Positions 43,022-51,313 are shown, counted from the first letter of the stretch. The stretch is DNA of 64,000 bases from UBA6918 sp040754425 (GCA_040754425.1 JBFMCR010000008.1:8041-72040); one strand, 5' to 3'. The notes: a model not told the origin generated them from the letters alone. Made by a program: numbers and translations.

Positions 43022-44947
43022 CTATCCGGTCGTATGTATCCTGAAACTGTCGCACGAGTATAAATGAGCCCCGCCGGGCAAGAAAGGCGCGTACCATGAG
43101 GCCTTGGCCCAGGCCGGATAATGATTGGCCAACACCACATAATCCAGCATCGGCTCGGCATGGCATGCCTGTTTCAAACCATCGAGCGTGCCGAGGGGGA
43201 CGGCCGAACCCATCAGTTTCAGCCTGTCCTCCAGCGTCAGGAGCTTGAAAAACTGGTCGCGTCCGCCCAGCGGTTTCATTGCGAGATAACGCCGGTATAT
43301 CTCTTTCGCCTGCACTTCCGAAAACACCAGACCAGCCGACTGGTGCAACGAGTAATAGCTCGACCTTCCCATGCCCACCCATGTCATCTCCAGACCTTCG
43401 GGCCAGTAGATTTCCGCGTCCAGCGGGACCAGGCGGTTGAACGGCGAACTCCCCCAGAATCCTTCCTGCTGGATGGCATAGGTTTCGGGGCGCAACAGCT
43501 TGCCGGCATCCAGATGGCTGTCCCAGTCCGACAACAGCAGCAAACCCAAAGGCAGGAAAAGGCCCAGCGCAAGTGCTCGGCTTTTTTGCCACAACCAGAC
43601 TGCGACCGGGGCCAGCAGCAGCATCCCCATCGGCTCGCCGCGCGGCGGCAGGCTCAGCCTGAAGCCATAGTACAGCCTGTCCCAGACGACCTTGTCGTCC
43701 GGCCCGTCCAGCGCCTGCAGCGAAAGCATGAACTCGCTCCAGGCCGAGTACAGTTCCGCTGCCAGACCGAGAAGCAACGCCCCTTCCACCAGCCACATAT
43801 GGAACGGGCGCAGGTTTTCGCGCCAATGCCAAATCAGCAGCGCCAGCCACAGCAATGCCACACCGCCCTCCTCGTGCGACAGCCACGCCAGCGCCAGGGC
43901 CAATACCAGCGGGCGGCTGGCATTCCAGTGACGCACGGCAAGATATGCTGCCGCCCCCCAGCCAACGACATAGCTCAGCCATAGAAGGCGCCAGGGCTGC
44001 ACCTGCAGGATCAGCACACTGTGCAGCCAGTCTCCACCGATCAACGCTAGCAGCCAGCCCGACAACCCGACCAGGCCCGCCGCAGCGAACACCCTGCCAA
44101 GCCGTTCCCGTCTTCCACTCCATGCCGCCCAGGCCAGTACAGTCATGTGGAAGGCCATGGCCCCATAGTCGGCAAACCGCCAGCGTGACGGAAACATGAA
44201 CAGACTGGTGCGCTGATAAACCAGATCGAACCATTCGGGACCCATCATCTGGAACAGTCGCCCGAATAGGGGCGCCTGCAAGACGGCCAGCAGCAGGGTC
44301 AGCGCCACTCCACCCAGAACCGCATACAGCCAGTCGCGCTTGAACCGGAAGGCTTGAAATAGCACGAAAGCGAGGCCGGCCAGTGCCATCAGCGGATGCA
44401 GCAGCATGGCAGCTAGCCAGGAAAGGCCAGCCAAATAGGGCTTCTTTTCAAGCCACAGCGCACAGGCCAGCAGCGTCAGAGCATTCGCCCACACTCTCGG
44501 CGCCGGGAAAGGCTCGGCCGCGGACAGAATGCCATAGCCGCCGAAAGTGACGGGCATGACCGCCAGAAAAAAAAGAAACAGGCTGCGGCTCCAGGTGTCC
44601 GGCCACTGTTTCGCGAACCGCCAGGCGCCATAACACCAGAGCAGCGCGCCGAAAAATGCAAGCGTCAGGGCTGCCTTGCCCAGCCCGAGCAAATCGATCA
44701 GGCTGGCATAAAGGGGGCTGAACAGCGTGTAATCGTCCTGCGACACGCCCAGAAAAAACACATCAGTCGCATAGCGTTCGGGATGCAAATGGCGCAGGGC
44801 CTGCACCGTGTACAAAATCGCATCGCCCGCAATCCCCTGATAGGGATGGCATATCAGCCAGACCGCGGCGAAAAGCAGGAATCCCCACACCCGGCCAACT
44901 GGCAAGCGTGGTCTTTCACGCAAGGAATGAATATCAAGCAGCCCCAC
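43022..44947 (-). CDS. Large polytopic membrane protein, GT-C-like, unknown
   Basis: 641 residues from a GTG start. About 12 hydrophobic helices occupy the first 450 residues, with an early loop HPYQGIAGDAILYTVQAL (an acidic residue where GT-C enzymes place their catalytic Asp). A soluble C-terminal domain of about 150 residues contains paired aromatic motifs (MGRSSYYSLHQSAG). Six nt separate it from the permease gene. I cannot name it beyond GT-C-like. Confidence 0.6.
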   Translation of the reverse strand: MGLLDIHSLRERPRLPVGRVWGFLLFAAVWLICHPYQGIAGDAILYTVQALRHLHPERYATDVFFLGVSQDDYTLFSPLYASLIDLLGLGKAALTLAFFGALLWCYGAWRFAKQWPDTWSRSLFLFFLAVMPVTFGGYGILSAAEPFPAPRVWANALTLLACALWLEKKPYLAGLSWLAAMLLHPLMALAGLAFVLFQAFRFKRDWLYAVLGGVALTLLLAVLQAPLFGRLFQMMGPEWFDLVYQRTSLFMFPSRWRFADYGAMAFHMTVLAWAAWSGRRERLGRVFAAAGLVGLSGWLLALIGGDWLHSVLILQVQPWRLLWLSYVVGWGAAAYLAVRHWNASRPLVLALALAWLSHEEGGVALLWLALLIWHWRENLRPFHMWLVEGALLLGLAAELYSAWSEFMLSLQALDGPDDKVVWDRLYYGFRLSLPPRGEPMGMLLLAPVAVWLWQKSRALALGLFLPLGLLLLSDWDSHLDAGKLLRPETYAIQQEGFWGSSPFNRLVPLDAEIYWPEGLEMTWVGMGRSSYYSLHQSAGLVFSEVQAKEIYRRYLAMKPLGGRDQFFKLLTLEDRLKLMGSAVPLGTLDGLKQACHAEPMLDYVVLANHYPAWAKASWYAPFLPGGAHLYSCDSFRIHTTG

Positions 44948-45012
44948 TTCAAAGAATCGTTACGTTCAAGGCGCGAAAACTGCTGCTGTCGGAATCGGCT
45001 CTGCCAATAAAA

Positions 45013-45037
45013 AACCCCCTCTTGTGCAGAGGGGGTT
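45013..45037 (-). terminator. Rho-independent terminator of the mini-pilin operon
   Basis: AACCCCCTC (45013-45021)-TTGTGCA-GAGGGGGTT (45029-45037), perfect 9-bp stem. On the minus strand it is followed by a run of T residues. It sits 24 bp after the stop of the secreted four-cysteine protein. Confidence 0.88.
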
Positions 45038-45060
45038 AAGCTTTGCTAGCAACCTAAGGC

Positions 45061-45399
45061 TTAGCTGCAGCCGTCTGTTGCGGCTGCGGGCGTCAGGCCA
45101 TAGCCGTTGCTGGTATTGACTGGGGTGCTGCACTTGGCAATCGTACCGCCGGCGGTGCTGCCGCCAAAGCTGTTGGTGCCCTTGGTGCTGCCGGTATTGA
45201 CGGCTGCAGCGGTGGTCGAGCAGGTCCAGGCAGCGCCGACATTCTGCGACAGCTTGAGGACGAAAGCAGTCTGCACCATCGCGCAGTCGGCGCTGTCGAA
45301 GGTACCATCGCTGGTGCCAGCGGAGTTGGCGGCGAGAGTGCCGGCCTGAGCCACGGTGGAAGCCGCCAGCAGCAGGGGGATCAGAAATTTAGCGTTCAT
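45061..45399 (-). CDS. Secreted four-cysteine protein downstream of a mini-pilin, possible pilin partner
   Basis: A 112-residue Ala/Thr/Gly/Ser-rich protein with a clear Sec signal peptide (MNAKFLIPLLLAASTVAQA, cut after residue 19). Mature cysteines are C39, C60, C90 and C111, the last next to the C-terminus as in the disulfide loop of type IV pilins. It starts 23 nt after the 59-residue mini-pilin, behind GAGGAG, and is followed by a strong terminator. I know no exact family. Its size and position recall the separate C-terminal pilin subunit (PilA-C/Spc) of Geobacter, but this is inference. Confidence 0.7.
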   Translation of the reverse strand: MNAKFLIPLLLAASTVAQAGTLAANSAGTSDGTFDSADCAMVQTAFVLKLSQNVGAAWTCSTTAAAVNTGSTKGTNSFGGSTAGGTIAKCSTPVNTSNGYGLTPAAATDGCS

Positions 45400-45422
45400 G
45401 AGTCAAATCTCCTCGTCAAAGA

Positions 45423-45602
45423 TTAGTTGCTGTTGGCAGACACGGCGGTCAGGAAATTACGGGCATCGGACTGTGCAGCCTTGTCCTGGCCCTTCTTCTG
45501 GTACTCGGTGAACTGCGGAATGGCGATGGCGGCAAGAATGCCGATGATGGCCACCACGATCATCAGTTCGATCAGGGTAAAACCTTTTTGCAGAGATTTC
45601 AT
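45423..45602 (-). CDS. Mini type IV pilin (N-terminal helix only)
   Basis: 59 residues. A MKSLQKG leader is followed by the processed pilin N-terminus FTLIELMIVVAIIGILAAI (E5 present) and IPQFTEYQKKGQDKAAQSDARNF. It ends after SANSN, so the whole globular beta domain of a normal pilin (140-160 residues) is missing. PilD should cut before F. Start ATG has GGAG upstream. A GG-N10-GC sigma-54-type promoter lies about 75 bp upstream. The similarity to Geobacter PilA-N is strong by eye. Confidence 0.88.
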   Translation of the reverse strand: MKSLQKGFTLIELMIVVAIIGILAAIAIPQFTEYQKKGQDKAAQSDARNFLTAVSANSN

Positions 45603-45676
45603 GGACGTCTCCAGTTTGTTGACAAAATCATCACGACGGGCCCGGCACGATGTTATTGGCCTTGCAGCCACTAACG

Positions 45677-45692
45677 AGCAGATACTATGCCA
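45677..45692 (-). promoter_or_regulatory. Candidate sigma-54 promoter of mini-pilin 1
   Basis: Minus strand TGGCATAGTATCTGCT: -24 GG and -12 GC with the required 10-bp spacing, though the -12 box is CTGC instead of TTGC. Leader of about 65 nt. Confidence 0.5.
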
Positions 45693-45812
45693 ACTTTAGC
45701 CACGGCACCACCAATTCGCAAAAACCTGCACTGGCGCTTTGCCTGCACACTGTTGCTTCGCCAGGAGCAACAACACAACCTGACAAAAAGGGGCACCTGC
45801 TGACGTCATCCG

Positions 45813-45989
45813 TCAGTCCGTGTTGGCGCTGACATTGGCCAGAAAATTGCGCGCATCGGCCTGCGCTGCCTTGTCATGCCCCCGGGCCACATACTCCGAG
45901 TAGGACGGAACCGCCACGGCTACAAGGATACCGATGATGGCCACCACGATCATCAGTTCGATCAGGGTAAAACCCTTTTGCATGCCCAT
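45813..45989 (-). CDS. Second mini type IV pilin
   Basis: 58 residues: leader MGMQKG, then FTLIELMIVVAIIGILVAV, IPSYSEY-type turn (VPSYSEYVARGHDKAAQ) and ARNFLANVSANTD. It is a near-copy of the 59-residue pilin at 45423 and also lacks a globular domain. Start at 45989 (or 45983) behind GGAGGGGGAG. No secreted partner gene follows directly: 210 bp without a gene separate it from mini-pilin 1. A very good sigma-54 promoter lies upstream. Confidence 0.85.
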   Translation of the reverse strand: MGMQKGFTLIELMIVVAIIGILVAVAVPSYSEYVARGHDKAAQADARNFLANVSANTD

Positions 45990-46099
45990 TTCACTCCCCC
46001 TCCAGAAATAGCCGCGATATCCGTAAGCCGTTAAATTCAGAGTTTCTCTGTTTTTTTGTTTGCAAAACCCGGAAACTCTGGCACTCGCGGCAAGTTCAA

Positions 46100-46115
46100 T
46101 GCAAATAAAATGCCA
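46100..46115 (-). promoter_or_regulatory. Sigma-54 promoter of mini-pilin 2
   Basis: Minus strand TGGCATTTTATTTGCA matches TGGCAY-N5-TTGCW. Transcription would start near 46089, giving a 100-nt leader that contains the perfect hairpin CAGAGTTTC (46038-46046)/GAAACTCTG (46072-46080). Sigma-54/PilR control is the rule for pilA in proteobacteria. Confidence 0.72.
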
Positions 46116-46189
46116 TACATCGACGGAAACGGCAATTCCCATACCACCCACATAGAAATATCGCCGCATCACCGCCATTAAACGGAAAA

Positions 46190-46657
46190 ATGCTCACTCA
46201 CCGACATACCATGAATCTCATCAACCGGCTGCCCGTTACCGAGTTTGGCCGCTATCTTGTAGCCGGGGGGCTGGCCTTTGTTGCCGACTTTCTTGCGCTC
46301 TGGGCCCTGGTGTCGCTTGCCGGCCTGCACTATCTGCCGGCCACCATGCTGGCTTTTCTCATTGGCGTCTGGGTCAACTACCAACTAGCCATACGCTGGG
46401 TCTTCGCCTACCGGGCTGTCAGGCTGACGCGCATCGAATTCACGGTATTCCTGCTCGTTGGCATTATCGGGCTGGGCGCGAGCCTGGGGGTAATGGCCTT
46501 GTTTGCCGGCTGGCTCGGCATGCACTACCTGCTGGCCAAGGCAATCGCCGCCGCATTTACCTTGCTGATCAATTTTACCGGGCGCAAGCTTCTGCTGTTT
46601 ACACGCTGGAAAGACGAAACCGCCCTCCAGCAGACAACGGCCTCCCCGCTGGATTAA
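46190..46657 (+). CDS. GtrA family membrane protein
   Basis: 155 residues with four predicted helices; FGRYLVAGGLAFVADFLALWAL is the GtrA opening (key: FGRYLVAGG). Family members help move polyprenyl-phosphate-linked sugars across the inner membrane. ATG 46190 follows CGGAA; an ATG at 46211 is an alternative. Its stop overlaps the next start by one base (TAATG), so it forms a unit with the flavoprotein. Confidence 0.8.
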   Translation: MLTHRHTMNLINRLPVTEFGRYLVAGGLAFVADFLALWALVSLAGLHYLPATMLAFLIGVWVNYQLAIRWVFAYRAVRLTRIEFTVFLLVGIIGLGASLGVMALFAGWLGMHYLLAKAIAAAFTLLINFTGRKLLLFTRWKDETALQQTTASPLD

Positions 46658-48237
46658 TGAACTCGGATTCACGCAAAACCGCCGTCATCATCGGCGCCGG
46701 GCCCGCCGGCTTGACCGCGGCGTTGGAATTCCTGCGCCGCAGCGACATCCGCCCCGTCGTCCTGGAAGCCGACGATTGCGTGGGCGGCATTTCGCGCACC
46801 GTCAACTACAAGGGCAACCGCATCGATATCGGCGGCCACCGCTTTTTCTCCAAGTCAGACTGGGTCATGGACTGGTGGCGCGATATCCTGCCGGTCGAGG
46901 CCAAGGCCGGCGAGGCGCTGGCGATTTCCTACCAGAACAAGACTCGCACGGTGACCGGCGACGGCAGCCACGGCGACCAAGTGCTGATGGTGCGCGGGCG
47001 GCTGTCGCGCATCTATTATTTGCGCAGGTTTTTTGACTATCCGCTCAAGCTTACCCCCGCCACGCTCGCCAACCTGGGCGTGGCGCGCGTGATCCGGGTT
47101 GGCGCAAGCTACGTCTGGGCGCGGCTCTTTCCGCGCCGGCCGGAGAAGAGCCTGGAGGACTTCCTCATCAACCGCTTCGGCCGCCAGCTCTACCTGACCT
47201 TCTTCAAGGACTACACGGAAAAGGTGTGGGGCGTGCCGTGCCAGGAAATCAGCGCGGAATGGGGCGCGCAGCGCATCAAGGGCCTCAGCATCGGCAAGGC
47301 GGTCATGCACGCACTGGGCAGGCTGCTCAGGCGCAATGACGGCGTGGAGCAGAAGCGCACCAGCACGTCGCTGATCGAGCAGTTCCTGTATCCGAAATTC
47401 GGCCCCGGCCAGATGTGGGAGGCGGTGGCCGAACAGGTGCTGGAGAAAGGCGGCGAACTGCGTTTCCGCCACCAGGTGCGCGCCCTGAACCTGCAAGACG
47501 GCGTAATCCGCTCGGTGCGCGCGCACGACCTCGCCAGCGGGCAGGACATCGACTTCCCCTGCGATTACGTGATTTCCACCATGCCGGTGCGCGACCTCGT
47601 GCGCGGCATGGGCGATGCAGTGCCGGCCGAGGTCAGGGAGGTTGCCCTCAATCTGCCCTACCGCGATTTCATCACGGTCGGGCTGCTGGTCGAGAAGATG
47701 CGCCCCAACCCGCAGTCGCGCTCGACCGGACCCAATCACATGCCGCCGGACAACTGGATCTACATCCAGGAATCCGACGTGAAGGTGGGCCGCCTGCAGA
47801 TCTTCAACAACTGGAGCCCGGGCATGGTGGCAAATCCCGACCAGATCTGGATGGGCCTGGAATACTTTTGCAACGAGGGCGACGCACTGTGGGAGACGAG
47901 CGACGAGGCGCTGCGGCAGCTGGCCCGCGACGAGATGACGAAGATGAACCTGATCGATCCCGCGGATGTGAAAGACAGCATCGTGATCCGCATGCCCAAA
48001 GCCTATCCTGCCTATTTCGGCGCATACGCGAAGTTCGATGTCGTGCGCGAATTTCTCGACGGCATCCGCAATCTGTTTCCGGTCGGCCGCAACGGCATGC
48101 ACCGCTACAACAACCAGGACCATTCCATGCTGACCGCCAAGCTCGCCGTGGACAACATCATCGCCGGCGTCACCGACAAGTCGAATATCTGGGCGGTCAA
48201 TATCGATGACGAGTACCATGAGGAAAAACAGGCCTGA
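46657..48237 (+). CDS. FAD-dependent amine-oxidase-fold protein, UDP-galactopyranose-mutase-like
   Basis: 526 residues. FAD motif VIIGAGPAGLTAALEFLRR (10-28), VVLEADDCVGGISRT and IDIGGHRFFSKSDW near the N-terminus. The GGHRFF segment is shared with UDP-galactopyranose mutases and related protoporphyrinogen-oxidase-like proteins. FGRQLYLTFFKDYTEKVWG and a C-terminal MHRYNNQDHSM segment follow. It sits in a polysaccharide cluster, coupled to a GtrA protein, so a sugar nucleotide or lipid-linked sugar substrate is likely. Confidence 0.78.
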   Translation: MNSDSRKTAVIIGAGPAGLTAALEFLRRSDIRPVVLEADDCVGGISRTVNYKGNRIDIGGHRFFSKSDWVMDWWRDILPVEAKAGEALAISYQNKTRTVTGDGSHGDQVLMVRGRLSRIYYLRRFFDYPLKLTPATLANLGVARVIRVGASYVWARLFPRRPEKSLEDFLINRFGRQLYLTFFKDYTEKVWGVPCQEISAEWGAQRIKGLSIGKAVMHALGRLLRRNDGVEQKRTSTSLIEQFLYPKFGPGQMWEAVAEQVLEKGGELRFRHQVRALNLQDGVIRSVRAHDLASGQDIDFPCDYVISTMPVRDLVRGMGDAVPAEVREVALNLPYRDFITVGLLVEKMRPNPQSRSTGPNHMPPDNWIYIQESDVKVGRLQIFNNWSPGMVANPDQIWMGLEYFCNEGDALWETSDEALRQLARDEMTKMNLIDPADVKDSIVIRMPKAYPAYFGAYAKFDVVREFLDGIRNLFPVGRNGMHRYNNQDHSMLTAKLAVDNIIAGVTDKSNIWAVNIDDEYHEEKQA

Positions 48238-48279
48238 CAGCCCCGCAAGGAATGGCTTTCCGGGCCATGCGAGCAAATC

Positions 48280-50307
48280 GTGAGCGACAAAACGCAAAAA
48301 AAACCCAAGGCACCGCAGCCGCACAAGACCAATCCCAAGGCCGCCGCCGCCTTTGCCCAGGCCCTGGCCTGGCACCAGCGCGGCGACCTGGACCAGGCCC
48401 AGGCGCTTTACCGGAAAACCCTGGAACGCGACCCCAGGCACACGGATGCGCTGGTCAACCTTGGCCTGATCTGCCTGCAAAGGGGCGACCACGAAAATGG
48501 CATTGCCTGGATTCAGCGCTCGCTCAAGCTGAATCCGCGCCAGCCCGACGCCCTGTCTAACCTTGGCGTGGCCCAGGCCGCGCTCAAGCATTACGCCGAA
48601 GCCGTCGAAACCTTTGGTCGCGCCATCGCACTGAACCCGAAAGACCCGGTGCTGTACAACAACCGGGGCGGCGCGCTCAAGGACATGTATCTACAACAGG
48701 AGGCCATTGCGGATTTCAACGAAGCCATCCGCCTCGCCCCCGATTACGCCGAAGCCTTCAACAACCGCGGTCTCGCCTACTTCAACCTGCGCGACAATGA
48801 GTCAGCCCGCGCCGACTTCGAGCGCGCCATCGAGATCAAGCCGAACTACGCCCTGGCCCACCGGCATCTGGGCTGGATGTACGGCGAACTGAAGCAATAT
48901 GCCAAGGCCATCGAGCATTTTGAGAAGGCCCTTGCGCTCGCCCCGGACTCCGTTCAACTGCTTGGCAACATCTACAATTGCCGCCAGCAGTTGTGCAGCT
49001 GGCAAGACAACGAACGGCTTCTGGCGCAGATCGATTCCAATCTGGAGCAGCGCAAAAAAGTCATTTCCCCCTTCATTTGCCTCACGCTCCGCTCCACCCC
49101 GCAAAAACAGCAGACATGCGCCAGGCTGGCGGCAAGGGAAATCGAACTGTCGGTAACGAGCCAGCCCGCCACGCCGCATGCCGGCGAGAAAATTCGCTTA
49201 GGCTATTTTTCCCCGGACTTTCGCAATCACCCCGTCACACACCTGGTGGCGGGGCTGATAGAAAGCCATGACCGCAATCGTTTCGAGGTTTACGGCTTCA
49301 ACATCGGCCCGGTCACCGATGACCCGTGGCGGGAACGGATGAAAAAGGGCTTCGATCATTTCCACGACGTACTGGAAAAGTCGGACGAAGATGTCGTGGC
49401 CATGGCACGCGAAATCGGACTGGACATCGCAGTCGACCTGACCGGATATACCCAGTTCTCGCGCACCGCCATATTCGCCAGGCGTGCCGCCCCCATACAG
49501 CTGCAGTATCTGGGCTATGTCGGCACCATGGGGGCCGGCTTCATCGACTACACCATCGCCGACGGCATCGTCGTTCCTGAAAGCGACAGGCAATACTTCG
49601 ACGAAAAGATCATCTATCTTCCGCACTGCTACCAAGTCAACGACGACAAAAAAATGGTATCGGAACGCCAGTTCACGCGGCAGGAACTGGGGCTGCCCGA
49701 AGACGGATTCGTCTTCTGCTGCCACAACAATCTCTACAAGATCACCCCCGATGCATTCGATATCTGGATGCGCCTGCTGGGCAAGACCGAGGGCAGCGTG
49801 CTCTGGCTGCTGCGCGGCTCCGGAGGCGTGGAGGACAATCTGCGCAAGGAGGCAGAAAAGCGCGGGATCGCGCCCGAAAGGCTGGTTTTCGCGGGCCACG
49901 CACCGCACGCCGAGTATCTGGCGCGCTTCCGCGCGGCCGATCTGTTTCTGGACACCTTCTATTACAACGCCGGCACCACGGCGAGCGATGCGCTGTGGGC
50001 GGGACTGCCGGTACTGACCTGCAGAGGCAACACCTACGTCGGCCGCATGGCAGCGAGCATCGTGAGTGCCGCCGGCCTGCCGGAGCTTGCCGCCGACAAT
50101 CCACAGGAGTATGAGGCGCTTGCCCTGAAACTCGCCGGCGACCCCGATCGCCTGCGTTCGATCAGACAAAGGCTGGCCGCCAACAGGCCGACCTGCCCAC
50201 TGTTCGACACCAGACTAACGACCCGCCATATCGAACAGGGCCTGATCGCCGCTTACGAACGACACCGGGCAGGGTTGCCGCCAGATCACATATTCGTGCA
50301 GCCATGA
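48280..50307 (+). CDS. TPR-containing O-linked GlcNAc transferase-like protein (GT41, SPINDLY/OGT type)
   Basis: 675 residues. Residues about 20-245 hold six or so TPR repeats (DALVNLGLICLQRGDHENGI, DALSNLGVAQAALKHYAEAV, AEAFNNRGLAYFNLRDNESA). Residues about 300-660 form the catalytic GT41 region: LGYFSPDFRNHPVTHLV, LQYLGYVGTMGAGFIDY, CCHNNLYKITPDAFDIW and FYYNAGTTASDALWAGLPV. It transfers a sugar to protein Ser/Thr in eukaryotes; in bacteria the targets are mostly unknown, and adhesins, flagellin or pilin are candidates. GTG start. Confidence 0.85.
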   Translation: MSDKTQKKPKAPQPHKTNPKAAAAFAQALAWHQRGDLDQAQALYRKTLERDPRHTDALVNLGLICLQRGDHENGIAWIQRSLKLNPRQPDALSNLGVAQAALKHYAEAVETFGRAIALNPKDPVLYNNRGGALKDMYLQQEAIADFNEAIRLAPDYAEAFNNRGLAYFNLRDNESARADFERAIEIKPNYALAHRHLGWMYGELKQYAKAIEHFEKALALAPDSVQLLGNIYNCRQQLCSWQDNERLLAQIDSNLEQRKKVISPFICLTLRSTPQKQQTCARLAAREIELSVTSQPATPHAGEKIRLGYFSPDFRNHPVTHLVAGLIESHDRNRFEVYGFNIGPVTDDPWRERMKKGFDHFHDVLEKSDEDVVAMAREIGLDIAVDLTGYTQFSRTAIFARRAAPIQLQYLGYVGTMGAGFIDYTIADGIVVPESDRQYFDEKIIYLPHCYQVNDDKKMVSERQFTRQELGLPEDGFVFCCHNNLYKITPDAFDIWMRLLGKTEGSVLWLLRGSGGVEDNLRKEAEKRGIAPERLVFAGHAPHAEYLARFRAADLFLDTFYYNAGTTASDALWAGLPVLTCRGNTYVGRMAASIVSAAGLPELAADNPQEYEALALKLAGDPDRLRSIRQRLAANRPTCPLFDTRLTTRHIEQGLIAAYERHRAGLPPDHIFVQP

Positions 50308-50326
50308 CCAGACCCGCACGCATAAA

Positions 50327-50360
50327 AACGGCCTGCATTTTCATTTTTTTGCAGGCCGTT
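50327..50360. terminator. Bidirectional terminator: OGT-like gene and former tRNA-Lys transcript
   Basis: AACGGCCTGCA (50327-50337) and TGCAGGCCGTT (50350-50360), perfect 11-bp stem. On the minus strand it is followed by TTTTTATG. It sits just outside the left att site, where the original tRNA-Lys terminator would have been before integration. Confidence 0.7.
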
Positions 50361-50365
50361 CGCAT

Positions 50366-50389
50366 TTGGTGGTCGGGCGTCTATCGAAC
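50366..50389. other. attL: displaced 3' end of tRNA-Lys
   Basis: Minus strand reads GTTCGATAGACGCCCGACC then ACCAA, against GTTCGAATCTCGCCCGACC then CACCAA at the intact tRNA-Lys (57653-57677). One base of the CCCACCA end is missing and four inner bases differ. It lies at the far end of the island, in the same orientation. Confidence 0.6.
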
Positions 50390-50442
50390 ATCAGCCGGAA
50401 TGCCGCGCCAGTGCTTGATCTTCGAGTTCGGTAATCGATAAA

Positions 50443-50498
50443 TACCCCCATATTTACCCCACCATTCACTGCATTGCATCAATACAACATCGGGGGTA
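50443..50498. repeat. TACCCCC arm-type repeats, left end of island
   Basis: TACCCCC (50443-50449), TACCCC (50455-50460) and inverted GGGGGTA (50492-50498). The same motif recurs five times at the right end (57490-57550). Apart from these, 50390-50596 holds nothing I can support. Confidence 0.6.
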
Positions 50499-50596
50499 CA
50501 GTGCGCATCGTCGGGGGCCGGTGGATCGCAGTCAAAGGATCGTCGGCCTCATAAGTCGAAGCTGGCCAGGTGAAATTCCTGCCCTGACCCCCGGCG

Positions 50597-50923
50597 CTAA
50601 TCCTCTGTTTCCGGCGCGGCCGGCCTTCTCAGCATCAAGACATTCGGCAGTTGCGAAGGCGCGAACTTGCCAGCTGCAGCTTTCTTTGCGGCATCAGCAG
50701 CCTTTTCCTTCTTGCCGCCCTCTCCCTTCTTGGGGTGAACGTAAGGCGCGGCAGCAATGGCGGCCTTGACCTGGGCAGCATTCGCGGCAACCTCGCCGGT
50801 CATAACCCCGATCAGGAATTCGAGCGGGTCGCGCTCAGTGGTGACGTGCGGCGGCTTGGGTTTGCGCCCAGCACCAGGCCTTGCGCCGCCCCAGCCGCTA
50901 GTGGTTTTCTTGTTGCCAGCCAT
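50597..50923 (-). CDS. Terminase small subunit-like phage protein
   Basis: 108 residues, strongly basic. The N-terminal GWGGARPGAGRKPKPP followed by RDPLEFLIGVMTG and AAAPYVHPKKGEGG is the pattern of short phage proteins annotated as terminase small subunits. It would bind pac-like DNA. ATG 50923 has GGAGGTGAG upstream. Last gene of the leftward island operon; Gram-negative PICIs often end with terS. The RPGAGRKPK motif alone also occurs in other phage proteins, so the call is tentative. Confidence 0.55.
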   Translation of the reverse strand: MAGNKKTTSGWGGARPGAGRKPKPPHVTTERDPLEFLIGVMTGEVAANAAQVKAAIAAAPYVHPKKGEGGKKEKAADAAKKAAAGKFAPSQLPNVLMLRRPAAPETED

Positions 50924-51075
50924 CTCACCTCCACTTGATTTCAGGTTGAAAGGGGGAAATTTTCCCTGCATGCGAGGGAGCGTGGTTTCCACTCCAAGGA
51001 GCTACAGAGATTTTGCACCCCCTACCCCCCCATGAGCCCCGCCACAAGGGCGGGGTGCGGCCTCTCTGGCATCGA

Positions 51076-51288
51076 TCATCTGCGCCCAGCCTGCGCATCG
51101 GCAAGGTCGAGCTTCGCGCGTAACACGCCGGTCTGTGTGTCCGTGCGCTGGCTGGGCCTGGGCTGTCGCCTCTCCCATTCGGCATAGGTCATGCGGTTTT
51201 CCCGCAGCCAGGCCTGGAATGGTTTGAAGTTCCGCAGATCATCGGCTCTCGGGCCGCTGTTGCCGTTTGCAAGTTCTTTCGTGGTCAT
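51076..51288 (-). CDS. Small island protein, unknown
   Basis: 70 residues, basic C-terminus. Start ATG 51288 follows AAAAGGAAAA. FKPFQAWLRENRMTYAEWERRQ is the only notable segment, predicted helical. No family recognised. Confidence 0.6.
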   Translation of the reverse strand: MTTKELANGNSGPRADDLRNFKPFQAWLRENRMTYAEWERRQPRPSQRTDTQTGVLRAKLDLADAQAGRR

Positions 51289-51313
51289 GGTGTTTTCCTT
51301 TTCGTGAGGGTGG

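Noticed and set aside
46038..46057. Plus-strand terminator CAGAG-TTT-CTCTG followed by seven T
   Set aside because: No plus-strand gene ends here. The same bases form part of a longer hairpin in the leader of the minus-strand pilin, which is the simpler explanation.
50443..50498. CRISPR-like short repeats
   Set aside because: Only three short motif copies in both orientations without regular spacers; they fit integrase arm sites. No CRISPR array or cas gene is present in the window.
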